Assembly (NCBI GenBank): GCA_018660305.1
Contig: JABJKO010000009.1
Span: forward strand, 1-7,513
DNA from: Rhodospirillaceae bacterium
GTDB taxonomy: Bacteria; Pseudomonadota; Alphaproteobacteria; MPNO01; UBA2964
Length of the DNA: 7,513 nucleotides
Direction of reading: 5' to 3'
Positions 1 to 6,321 of the stretch are shown piece after piece (position 1 is the first letter of the stretch; each line of letters begins with the position of its first letter). Made by a program: the position numbers and the translations under genes. A model generated the notes under the pieces. It was given only the letters and a program-made list of their open reading frames with translations, did not search any database and was not told where the DNA came from.

Positions 1-465
1 CTGGGCCAGGTAAAGAATTTTTTTGTAGTTGCCGAAATAGCTGTCACGCAATTCCGGATGACGGTCCAAACCAAGTCCCTGGATCACCAGCCGCTCAAAA
101 TGCCGGGTCAGATAATCGGTCAGGAAAAAGCAGCCGATTTCCTCGTCCGTAATACTGGCGAAGGCGGCGGCGCCGGCATACATTTCGTAGCAATGGGCGC
201 CGCCAAGGCCTTCCACGCCCTCTTCATCCAGCACGGCCTGCAAGCGGCCGCCCGTGCCGCAATCGCTGTACAGCACGAGGATTCGTTCAAATTGGTCCCG
301 GTTGGCCCGTATTTTCTCGCGTACCCGCTCGGGAATGAATTGCGGCGTGTTGTGCAGGCCGGCAGGCAGGCTTTCCACTTGCATATGACCCATACCATTG
401 CCCTCGACGATAGCCAGTACCTCGCGCGCGGTGGCGCCGCAACATATGAGCAAGGTTTTCTGCAT
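1..465 (-). CDS. DUF1638 family protein, C-terminus beyond the window edge
   Basis: This partial reading frame has 155 codons from an ATG at 463-465 and is still open at base 1. I recognise it as DUF1638 from its order of motifs: an N-terminal strand LLICCGATARE (5-15), VESLPAGLHNTPQ (30-42), LVLYSDCGTGG (63-73), HCYEMYAG (91-98) and a C-terminal FFLTDYLTRHFERLV (113-127). The function of the family is not established. DUF1638 genes are repeatedly found beside MttB-superfamily methyltransferases and corrinoid proteins, and here one is divergent from such a gene. The conserved Cys8/Cys9, Cys69, His91 and Cys92 could bind a metal or cofactor; that is inference. The ATG is preceded by GGGGACGG, a weak ribosome binding site, and starts exactly where the family's first strand starts. 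No signal peptide or membrane segment is visible, so it is probably cytoplasmic. A few dozen C-terminal residues are probably missing. Confidence 0.85.
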   Translation of the reverse strand, partial: MQKTLLICCGATAREVLAIVEGNGMGHMQVESLPAGLHNTPQFIPERVREKIRANRDQFERILVLYSDCGTGGRLQAVLDEEGVEGLGGAHCYEMYAGAAAFASITDEEIGCFFLTDYLTRHFERLVIQGLGLDRHPELRDSYFGNYKKILYLAQ

Positions 466-563
466 CCCAACCGTCCCCGAACGAACCGTATGGTTAAACT
501 TGGCGCGCCTGCCCGGCCATGGCAAGGGCCCGGCGATGTTCTTAGATGTCCTAAATTGAATAC

Positions 564-593
564 TTCCAACCGTAACTGGAAAAGTCCTAGAAT
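564..593 (+). promoter_or_regulatory. Candidate promoter for the MttB-family gene in the divergent spacer
   Basis: The 185-bp spacer between the DUF1638 and MttB-family starts holds an AT-richer island at about 540-600. A -10-like TAGAAT (588-593, one mismatch to TATAAT) lies 18 bp after a poor -35 TTCCAA (564-569). A short inverted repeat, TTCCA (564-568) and TGGAA (577-581), overlaps it and could be an operator. GTCCTA occurs twice (549-554 and 584-589). These are weak matches read by eye. The divergent layout makes a shared regulatory region likely, but the exact elements are uncertain. I saw no convincing promoter for the leftward gene. Confidence 0.25.
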
Positions 594-650
594 TTCATCG
601 GATTAGACTGTGCCCGGGAATGGGCGACTTGAATGGGGCAGGGGGCTGAT

Positions 651-2174
651 ATGGCGAAAAGATCCGGCGGTCGGGCGGGACGGCGCATAGTCCGCGCCAG
701 CGCAAAGGCGCCATCTGCGCCCTACATCATCCGTTCGTTGCCAAGCATGGCAGTGCTGGACGAGGAAGGCCTTAGCCTGATCGAAAGCAACGCCGATGCA
801 TTGTTGCAGGATATCGGCATCGAATTTCGCGATGATGCGGAGGTGCTGGATCTTTGGCGCGGCGCAGGCGCGGAGGTTAAGGACCAGCGGGTGCGTTTTC
901 CCAAGGGGCTGTTGCGGCAATTGATCTCCACAGCGCCCGCGCAGTTTACCCAACATGCCCGAAACCCGGCGCGGAATGTGGAGATTGGCGGCAACAATAC
1001 GGTTTTCGCCCCTGTTTACGGCCCGCCCTTCGTGCGTGATCTGGACGGCGGCCGTCGCTACGGCACGATCGAGGATTTTCGTAATTTCGTGAAGCTGGCC
1101 TATCAATCGCCCCACATGCATCATTCCGGCGGCACGGTTTGTGAACCGGTGGATCTGCCGGTGAACAAACGCCATCTGGACATGGTCTATAGCCACCTGA
1201 AACTATCCGACAAGCCCTTCATGGGCTCGGTGACGGCGCCGGACCGGGCCCAGGACAGTGTTGATATGGCGAAGCTGGTGTTCGGCGACGATTTCGTTGA
1301 ACAAAACGTTGTCATGGTCAATCTGATCAATGCCAATTCGCCCTTGCTGTTCGACGGCACTATGCTGGGCGCCCTGAAGGTTTATGCCCGCCATTATCAG
1401 GCCTGCATCGTATCCCCATTCATTCTGTCCGGCGCCATGAGCCCGGTTACCGTCGCCGGTACCCTGGCGCAGCTTTTGGCGGAGGCCATGGCGGGCATCG
1501 CCCTGACCCAGATCATCAGGCCGGGCGTGCCGGTCATATTCGGAACCTTCGTTTCGTCCATATCCATGCAGTCGGGCGCGCCCACCTTCGGTACGCCGGA
1601 ATCCGGTCTGTTGCTTTTGGGCGCGGCACAGCTGGCCCGGCGTCTGAAGCTTCCCTTCCGATCGGGGGGCTCCCTATGCGGTGGCAAAATCACCGATGCC
1701 CAGTCGGCCTATGAAAGCGCCAATACGCTGCAAGCCACGATGAACGGCGGAGTGAATTTCGTCCTGCACGGCGCCGGCTGGCTGGAAGGCGGACTTTGTT
1801 CATCCTACGAAAAATTCGTCATGGATTGCGATCAACTGGGGATGATGGCGGTGCATGGCAAGGGCATCGACCTGAGCGAAAACGGCCAGGCCCTGGATGC
1901 CATTCACGAGGTTGGACCCGGCGGCCATTTCCTCGGCTGCGCCCATACCCAGAAGAACTTCGAACAGGCATTTTTTCTGTCCGATGTGGCCGATAACAAT
2001 TCCTTTGAGCAATGGGAAATCGACGGCAGCTTGGACACGACTTCGCGGGCGAACGCCCTATGGAAAAAAATGCTGGCCAGTTACGAGGCGCCAAACCTGG
2101 ACCCCGGTATTGATGACGCCTTAGCGGAATTCATCGCCCGGAAAAAGGCCGCCGTCCCGGATTCCGCCTATTAG
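651..2174 (+). CDS. MttB-family corrinoid methyltransferase homolog, non-pyrrolysine
   Basis: This 507-residue protein belongs to the trimethylamine:corrinoid methyltransferase (MttB) superfamily, a TIM-barrel family that moves a methyl group from a methylated or quaternary amine to a cobalamin protein. Recognisable blocks are FTQHARNPARNVEIGG (99-114), VYGPPFVRDLDGGRRYGT (122-139), HHSGGTVCEPVDLP (157-170), SGAMSPVTVAGTLAQLLAE (260-278), GGKITDAQSAYESANT (344-359) and SSYEKFVMD (384-392). The frame has no internal TAG, so it lacks the pyrrolysine of true trimethylamine MttB. Characterised non-Pyl members demethylate glycine betaine, proline betaine, carnitine or gamma-butyrobetaine; the substrate here is unknown. 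I chose the ATG at 651 over one at 633 because AGGGGG (640-645) sits 5 nt before it and the start MAKRSGGRAGRR fits the basic N-terminus usual in this branch. It probably forms an operon with the gene 55 bp downstream. No corrinoid protein gene is present in the window. Confidence 0.93.
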   Translation: MAKRSGGRAGRRIVRASAKAPSAPYIIRSLPSMAVLDEEGLSLIESNADALLQDIGIEFRDDAEVLDLWRGAGAEVKDQRVRFPKGLLRQLISTAPAQFTQHARNPARNVEIGGNNTVFAPVYGPPFVRDLDGGRRYGTIEDFRNFVKLAYQSPHMHHSGGTVCEPVDLPVNKRHLDMVYSHLKLSDKPFMGSVTAPDRAQDSVDMAKLVFGDDFVEQNVVMVNLINANSPLLFDGTMLGALKVYARHYQACIVSPFILSGAMSPVTVAGTLAQLLAEAMAGIALTQIIRPGVPVIFGTFVSSISMQSGAPTFGTPESGLLLLGAAQLARRLKLPFRSGGSLCGGKITDAQSAYESANTLQATMNGGVNFVLHGAGWLEGGLCSSYEKFVMDCDQLGMMAVHGKGIDLSENGQALDAIHEVGPGGHFLGCAHTQKNFEQAFFLSDVADNNSFEQWEIDGSLDTTSRANALWKKMLASYEAPNLDPGIDDALAEFIARKKAAVPDSAY

Positions 2175-2229
2175 TGCCCATCCGGGATATTCTGGTTCGT
2201 TTCCGAAGTTCATTTGATAGAGAGCCTTC

Positions 2230-3093
2230 ATGGCGGGGTCTGGAATTGACGTAGATGCCGCGGTGTTTGTATCGTTCCGGTCGACGTCGCCAATTGACTG
2301 GATTGATAGAATTCCCATGGTTTCAGCAATCGTTGTGAATGGCGCCGCCGTCAGCAAACCCTGGATGGCCATGGTGCACGGAATGTCCCAGGACCACCGG
2401 GTATTTTCCGCTCAAGTCGAAGCTTTCAAACCACACTTTCGGATACTGTTGATCGACCTGCCGGGCCATGGAGTTTCTTCCGCTCTCGGCGGCCCCTTTG
2501 GCCATGTCGAGATGGCTGGACATGTGGAACAGGCGCTCGCCGCCAACGGGGCTGAAAATGTCAGCTATTGGGGTACCCATACCGGTGCCACGCTAGGGCT
2601 TTATCTTGCGGCGACATCGCCTGGTCTGATTTCCACGTTGATCCTCGAGGGACCGTTGGTTCCAGGCGCGAATGCACCCGTCGTTGTCGGTACGATTGAT
2701 CGTGCGAAAGAGACCGCGCGCAGGGACGGCATCGCGGCCGCCGTCGATCAATGGTGGCGGGACAGTTGCTGGTTCGAGTATATGCATGCCCACCCGGAAC
2801 CATGTCGGGCCGCCGAACACTTCGCCATTGTCAAGGCGTTCACCGGGCGTCCCTGGCTGGATGATCGCCCGTCCGAACCCATCGCAAATGTGGATGCCTT
2901 GTTGTCGCGCATCGCCATTCCCGCCCTGATTTATAACGGCGCAGCCGACCATGCTGACTTTCTTGATGCCGCCGGAAATATCAACGACCGTCTCGAAAAA
3001 TCTCGATTGAAGGTTGTACCTGACGCGGGAGGTTTTCCCGCCTGGGAAAATCCGGTTGCCGTCAACCGCATGGTCGCGGATTTTCTTGACTAA
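2230..3093 (+). CDS. Alpha/beta-hydrolase-fold protein with atypical active site
   Basis: The 287-residue product has the order of an alpha/beta hydrolase: oxyanion-loop VHG (49-51), RILLIDLPGHGVSS (71-84), the nucleophile-elbow region SYWGTHTGATLGLYLA (112-127), a helical cap (about 145-225), the acid strand PALIYNGAAD (231-240) and a C-terminal DAGGFPAWENPVAVNRMVADFL (265-286). Two catalytic positions are unusual. The elbow reads G-T-H-T-G, with His117 where Ser, Asp or Cys is expected. The normal histidine of the GHFP motif is Gly268. Asp240 is present. Ordinary serine-hydrolase chemistry is therefore doubtful, and the substrate is unknown. The start at 2230 has AGAGAG (2219-2224) 5 nt upstream. 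An in-frame ATG at 2317 would drop 29 residues of no recognisable homology and is a real alternative, although it lacks a clear ribosome binding site. No signal peptide is evident. The gene follows the MttB-family gene closely and is probably co-transcribed with it. Confidence 0.85.
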   Translation: MAGSGIDVDAAVFVSFRSTSPIDWIDRIPMVSAIVVNGAAVSKPWMAMVHGMSQDHRVFSAQVEAFKPHFRILLIDLPGHGVSSALGGPFGHVEMAGHVEQALAANGAENVSYWGTHTGATLGLYLAATSPGLISTLILEGPLVPGANAPVVVGTIDRAKETARRDGIAAAVDQWWRDSCWFEYMHAHPEPCRAAEHFAIVKAFTGRPWLDDRPSEPIANVDALLSRIAIPALIYNGAADHADFLDAAGNINDRLEKSRLKVVPDAGGFPAWENPVAVNRMVADFLD

Positions 3094-3139
3094 ACCGGCT
3101 CTCTGCCTATCGGTGATGTGAAGGTTCGGTGCAATTGGA

Positions 3140-3179
3140 TATAATGATGCCGAGGCTGATGTTGCGCCATCTTAACATC
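3140..3179 (+). promoter_or_regulatory. Candidate promoter and inverted repeat ahead of the GMC dehydrogenase
   Basis: The 125-bp gap before the GMC gene contains a perfect -10 hexamer TATAAT (3140-3145) with no good -35 at the usual distance. Just downstream is an inverted repeat, GATGTT (3158-3163) and AACATC (3174-3179), with 6-bp arms and a 10-bp spacer. It could be an operator or a leader hairpin. The GMC start codon is 39 bp after the repeat. This suggests the dehydrogenase pair can be transcribed separately from the MttB-family genes. The evidence is motif matching only. Confidence 0.35.
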
Positions 3180-3218
3180 GTCGTCATTTGACCCGCCATT
3201 TAACCCAATGGGATAGAC

Positions 3219-4835
3219 ATGAATAAAGCGTCCGATAACGACCCGGTGGATGTTCTTATAATCGGGGCTGGCGCGTCCGGCGCGGCGGTCGCGTGGAGCC
3301 TGGCCGAAACACGGATGCATATTCTGTGCCTGGAACAGGGTGATTGGATGAATTCATCGACTTATCCAACGACCGCCAAGAATTTCGAGGCGCAGCAATT
3401 TGGCGCCTACAGCACAAATCCGAATGTGCGGGGATTGGCGACCGACTATCCCATCAATAACGACGGATCGCCCATCAATGTCGTGAATTTCAACGGCGTG
3501 GGTGGCAGCACGGTTATGTACGCGGCCCATTTTCCGCGCCTGCACCCCTCGGATTTTAAAGTGAAAAGCCATGACGGCGTGGCGGACGACTGGCCTGTCG
3601 ACTATGATCAGCTGGACTCCTATTTTGCCGAGAACGACCGGATGATGGGGGTTTCCGGTCTGGCCGGGGATCCCATGTACCCGCCCAAGCAACCGCCGCT
3701 GCCCCCCTTGCCCATTGGGCTGGTCGGGGAGACCATGGCCAGGGGGTACAACAAGCTTGGCTGGCATTGGTGGCCGTCCGATAGCGCGATCATCTCCCAA
3801 CCCTACGAAGGCCGGGACAAATGCCTGAACCTTGGCCCGTGCATGTCGGGTTGTGCGCAAGGGGGTAAATCCAGCACCGACATCACTTATTGGCCCCAGG
3901 CCATCAGAAGCGGGATTGAGCTGCGCACCCGCTGCCGGGTACGCGAAATAACGCTGAACAGTCACGGCATGGCCGATGGTGTGATCTACTACGATGAGGA
4001 CGGCCAGGAACGCTTCCAGAAGGCGGAAGTCGTGATCATGGCTTGTAATGGCGTTGGGACACCGCGCATCCTGTTGAATTCGAAGTCGGCGCAATTTCCC
4101 GATGGTTTGGCCAACAACAGCGGCCTTGTCGGCAAGAACCTGATGTTTCACCCCGTAAGCGTCGTGCAGGGGATCTTCGACGAACGGCTAGACAGCCATA
4201 AAGGCCCGCAAGGTTGCTGCATACTTAGCAAGGAATTCTATGAAACCGATGGCGAGAGGGATTTCGTACGCGGCTACAACATGCAGATCGTCCGCGGCGG
4301 CGGTCCGCTGAACACGGCCATGCAGGGCCATATGTCGGGCACCATCCCCTGGGGACCGGGACACCACGAAGCATTTCGAAAACGATTTGATCATGTCGCG
4401 AGCATCGTCAACGTGTGCGAAGACCTACCCGAGGAAAGCAACACCGTTACGCTGGATCCGGAACTGGTCGATACAGACGGTATTCCGGCGCCGAAAATCA
4501 CCTACCGGGTCAGCGAAAACAGCCGCAAGATGCTGGCCCATGGTTTGGCGCGGGGCCGGGAGGTGATGCAGGCGGCCGGCGCGACGGAGATCGCCAGCAC
4601 GGAATTATTGCGCGAAGCGGGCTGGCATCTGTTGGGTACGGCAAGAATGGGGAATGACCCGGCCTCATCCGTAGTCAATTCCTGGGGCCGCAGTCACGAC
4701 GTGAAGAATTTGTTCATCGTGGATGGCAGCATCTTTGTTACCGGCGGCGCGGTAAATCCGACCAGCACTATTCAGGCGCTGGCCCTGTATATCGCCGACG
4801 TTATGAAGAAAAACCTTGCCAACCTGTTTGATTAA
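3219..4835 (+). CDS. GMC-family FAD dehydrogenase, catalytic subunit
   Basis: This 538-residue flavoprotein belongs to the GMC oxidoreductase branch that pairs with a gluconate 2-dehydrogenase subunit 3; members oxidise alcohols, sugars or sugar acids. It shows an N-terminal FAD-binding GAGASG (16-21) with Glu39 ending the second strand, a GVGGSTVMYAAHFPRL segment (93-108) that resembles the flavin-contact loop, and the C-terminal catalytic motif WHLLGTARMG (469-478, His470). FIVDGSIFVTGGAVNPTSTIQALA (499-522, Asn513) follows at the end. Cys202, Cys208 and Cys212 form a C-x5-C-x3-C pattern. From memory, the same spacing holds the [3Fe-4S] cluster of Burkholderia cepacia FAD glucose dehydrogenase. 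No signal peptide is visible. The start has only a weak GGGA (3210-3213) ribosome binding site, but the FAD motif sits at the usual distance from it. The next gene is its likely small subunit. The substrate cannot be assigned from sequence. Confidence 0.93.
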   Translation: MNKASDNDPVDVLIIGAGASGAAVAWSLAETRMHILCLEQGDWMNSSTYPTTAKNFEAQQFGAYSTNPNVRGLATDYPINNDGSPINVVNFNGVGGSTVMYAAHFPRLHPSDFKVKSHDGVADDWPVDYDQLDSYFAENDRMMGVSGLAGDPMYPPKQPPLPPLPIGLVGETMARGYNKLGWHWWPSDSAIISQPYEGRDKCLNLGPCMSGCAQGGKSSTDITYWPQAIRSGIELRTRCRVREITLNSHGMADGVIYYDEDGQERFQKAEVVIMACNGVGTPRILLNSKSAQFPDGLANNSGLVGKNLMFHPVSVVQGIFDERLDSHKGPQGCCILSKEFYETDGERDFVRGYNMQIVRGGGPLNTAMQGHMSGTIPWGPGHHEAFRKRFDHVASIVNVCEDLPEESNTVTLDPELVDTDGIPAPKITYRVSENSRKMLAHGLARGREVMQAAGATEIASTELLREAGWHLLGTARMGNDPASSVVNSWGRSHDVKNLFIVDGSIFVTGGAVNPTSTIQALALYIADVMKKNLANLFD

Positions 4836-4878
4836 CGACCGGGATGGAATCCATGACAAATGATGAAACGATAAAACA

Positions 4879-5307
4879 ATGACGGATCAGCCTTTGAGCA
4901 GCGCACAGCGGCGGCGTTTATCGGCGCTGCTGGATACGGTGATGCCGGCCAGTGAAGATGGCGTCATGCCCAGTGCCGGGGAATTGGATTTCCCGGCTTT
5001 CATATTGGAACAATCGGCGGATTTCATGCCCGCGCTGGCGCGGACACTGGATCACTTCGACGACAATTTTCCCGACGGAGCGTTATCCGTTCGTTTGGCG
5101 AAGGTGGAAGACTACGCCAGGACGGACGCCGCGGCGTTTAACGGCCTGCTGTTCCATATCTACGACTGCTATTACCAGGACGACCGCGTGCGCCGGCTTA
5201 TCGGCGCCATGCCCGGCCCGCCGTTCCCGCGAGGCAATGATGTCGAGCCCGGCGATCTGTCCCTGCTGGACGCCGTCGTGGCGACCTCACCCGGCTATCG
5301 CCGATAG
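4879..5307 (+). CDS. Gluconate 2-dehydrogenase subunit 3 family protein
   Basis: This 142-residue protein matches the small (gamma) subunit family of FAD-dependent gluconate/glucose/fructose dehydrogenases. Visible family traits are the N-terminal RRRLSALLDTVMPASEDG (11-28), a helical middle part, and the C-terminal VRRLIGAMPGPPFPRG (104-119) and LSLLDAVVATSPGYR (127-141). In characterised complexes this subunit binds and stabilises the catalytic flavoprotein, and its Tat signal exports both. Here the protein begins directly with the mature-like region and has no twin-arginine leader or hydrophobic segment, so the complex may stay in the cytoplasm. It lies 43 bp after the GMC gene, as expected for its partner. 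The ATG has no clear ribosome binding site. A stop lies in frame at 4864, so no longer start is possible. Its first four bases are ATGA, shared with the stop of a tiny upstream frame, which suggests coupled translation. Confidence 0.88.
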   Translation: MTDQPLSSAQRRRLSALLDTVMPASEDGVMPSAGELDFPAFILEQSADFMPALARTLDHFDDNFPDGALSVRLAKVEDYARTDAAAFNGLLFHIYDCYYQDDRVRRLIGAMPGPPFPRGNDVEPGDLSLLDAVVATSPGYRR

Positions 5308-5345
5308 CCCCATGGGCTACAAAAATGGAATGACAAGGACTTGTC
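5293..5345. terminator. Cluster of inverted repeats between convergent genes, possible bidirectional terminator
   Basis: Between the convergent small-subunit and MaoC genes there are three short inverted repeats. GGCTATCG (5293-5300) pairs with CGATAGCC (5302-5309). TAGCCC (5305-5310) pairs with GGGCTA (5314-5319). GACAAG (5332-5337) pairs with CTTGTC (5340-5345). The first two share the middle arm and are mutually exclusive. Read leftward from the MaoC gene, the third repeat is followed within a few bases by ATTTTTG, which is weakly like an intrinsic terminator. Read rightward there is no U-tract. The position fits termination, but the loops are tight and the case is modest. Confidence 0.3.
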
Positions 5346-5349
5346 GCAC

Positions 5350-6201
5350 CTAACTGAGCGCTGACGCCGAACCGACGATGACCACCGTGCCGTCGTCTTT
5401 TTCCATCCACACCGTGATGAAGGCACGTCCATCCTGCTCCCGTGTGATCACGCCTTTGGCCGTGACGTGGTCGTCGGGCCAGACGATGTTGGTGAATTTC
5501 ACATCCAATGTTCCGCCCTCGTAGTAACCGCGGCCGAAGCGGTGTTCGAGCATCTCGCCGATCAGTGACATGGTCATCTTGCCGCCGACCACGACTTCCT
5601 CGAAACCAAGTTCTTCCGAGGCTTCTTTGTCTGTGTGGTAACTGCGGTTGCCATGAAAAAACACGCCGCACATTTCCAGATCAATGCTGCGGGCGGCGCT
5701 TGCGATGGGCTCTCCATCAGGCACCTCGAATTTGCGAACGCCCTCTTTCTTTTTCGGGTCGCGCAAGGCGACTTTGCCTGAGCTCTGACCCAGCAGGTAA
5801 CTCTGGTGATGGGTACCGCGAACGACCAGCTCGTCTTCGTCGTACAGGCTCACATCCTGTTTGACCACGGTTCGGTTTCGCCATTCGTAGACATCAATCA
5901 CAGCGGAGGTGCGGCGATATTCACGGTCGGGGAAGATCGGTTGATGAAAGGCCCACTCCTGGCGCATCCACAAATTACCAAAGGCATTGTCGAACCGCGC
6001 ACCGTCAAATCCGCCGTCCACCTCGCCGACGATCATCGCCGGCGCCACGGGTTTGTCCCAATAGGTTGGATTGCGATAGCGGGCCCGATCAACGGCCAGG
6101 CCGTCGCAATAATGCTCAACCATGGTCGGCGTGCAAATAAATCCGATCTCGCCAAGGTCCTTACCCGCATATGGTTCGTGCTTCGCTGACGTTCCGCTCA
6201 T
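5350..6201 (-). CDS. MaoC-like hot-dog acyl dehydratase/hydratase family protein
   Basis: This 283-residue protein resembles double-hot-dog MaoC-type dehydratases, which add or remove water on acyl-CoA thioesters. The N-terminal half (about 10-135) has the look of a FAS1/MaoC-type dehydratase N-terminal domain. The C-terminal half has the hot-dog helix block GNRSYHTDKEASEELGF (184-200) followed by VVVGGKMTMSLIGEML (203-218), then the strands GGTLDVKFTNIVWPDDHVTA (229-248) and GRAFITVWMEKDDGTVVIVGSA (258-279). His189 is at the catalytic His position, but the usual Asp five residues before it is Gly184, so activity is uncertain. I chose ATG 6201 because GGAGGAG (6214-6208) lies 6 nt upstream. 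An in-frame GTG at 6219 would place that site inside the gene. The gene is monocistronic here and convergent with the dehydrogenase pair. A second, truncated copy of its 3' end lies upstream. Confidence 0.85.
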   Translation of the reverse strand: MSGTSAKHEPYAGKDLGEIGFICTPTMVEHYCDGLAVDRARYRNPTYWDKPVAPAMIVGEVDGGFDGARFDNAFGNLWMRQEWAFHQPIFPDREYRRTSAVIDVYEWRNRTVVKQDVSLYDEDELVVRGTHHQSYLLGQSSGKVALRDPKKKEGVRKFEVPDGEPIASAARSIDLEMCGVFFHGNRSYHTDKEASEELGFEEVVVGGKMTMSLIGEMLEHRFGRGYYEGGTLDVKFTNIVWPDDHVTAKGVITREQDGRAFITVWMEKDDGTVVIVGSASALS

Positions 6202-6239
6202 TTTTCGCTCCTCCGTCACTGCCAGAATGCCTTTGGCCG

Positions 6240-6267
6240 ATTATGCTCGATATTAGACCTCTTTGAA
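6240..6267 (-). promoter_or_regulatory. Candidate sigma-70 promoter for the MaoC-like gene
   Basis: On the minus strand a -35-like TTCAAA (6267-6262, four of six matches to TTGACA) is followed after 16 bp by a -10-like CATAAT (6245-6240, five of six). Transcription would start near 6233, leaving a leader of about 30 nt that contains the GGAGGAG ribosome binding site of the MaoC-like gene. An 8-bp palindrome CCATATGG (6268-6275) abuts the -35 and might be an operator. This was read by eye. Confidence 0.45.
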
Positions 6268-6321
6268 CCATATGGGTTTGGGAATTATGGTTCCGGTTGT
6301 TTTCTTGATCGCTGCTATCAC

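Noticed and set aside
58..606. Long plus-strand open frame over the left edge
   Set aside because: It is antisense to the DUF1638 gene, whose protein motifs are recognisable on the minus strand. The plus-strand translation shows no family features.
633..650. Upstream ATG at 633 as the start of the MttB-family gene
   Set aside because: It would place the AGGGGG ribosome binding site inside the coding region and adds six residues not typical of the family; ATG 651 fits better.
603..1196. Minus-strand open frame across the start of the MttB-family gene
   Set aside because: It is antisense to a gene with clear family motifs, and its translation resembles no family I know.
2172..2174. The TAG stop of the MttB-family gene as a pyrrolysine codon
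   Set aside because: It lies at the natural C-terminus, about 160 codons after the region aligned with the active site, and no family sequence follows it.
3354..4151. 265-codon minus-strand frame inside the GMC gene
   Set aside because: It is a shadow of a GC-rich gene on the opposite strand; the GMC reading is supported by FAD and catalytic motifs.
6217..6219. GTG start at 6219 for the MaoC-like gene
   Set aside because: The strong GGAGGAG site lies between it and the ATG at 6201, so the ATG is preferred.
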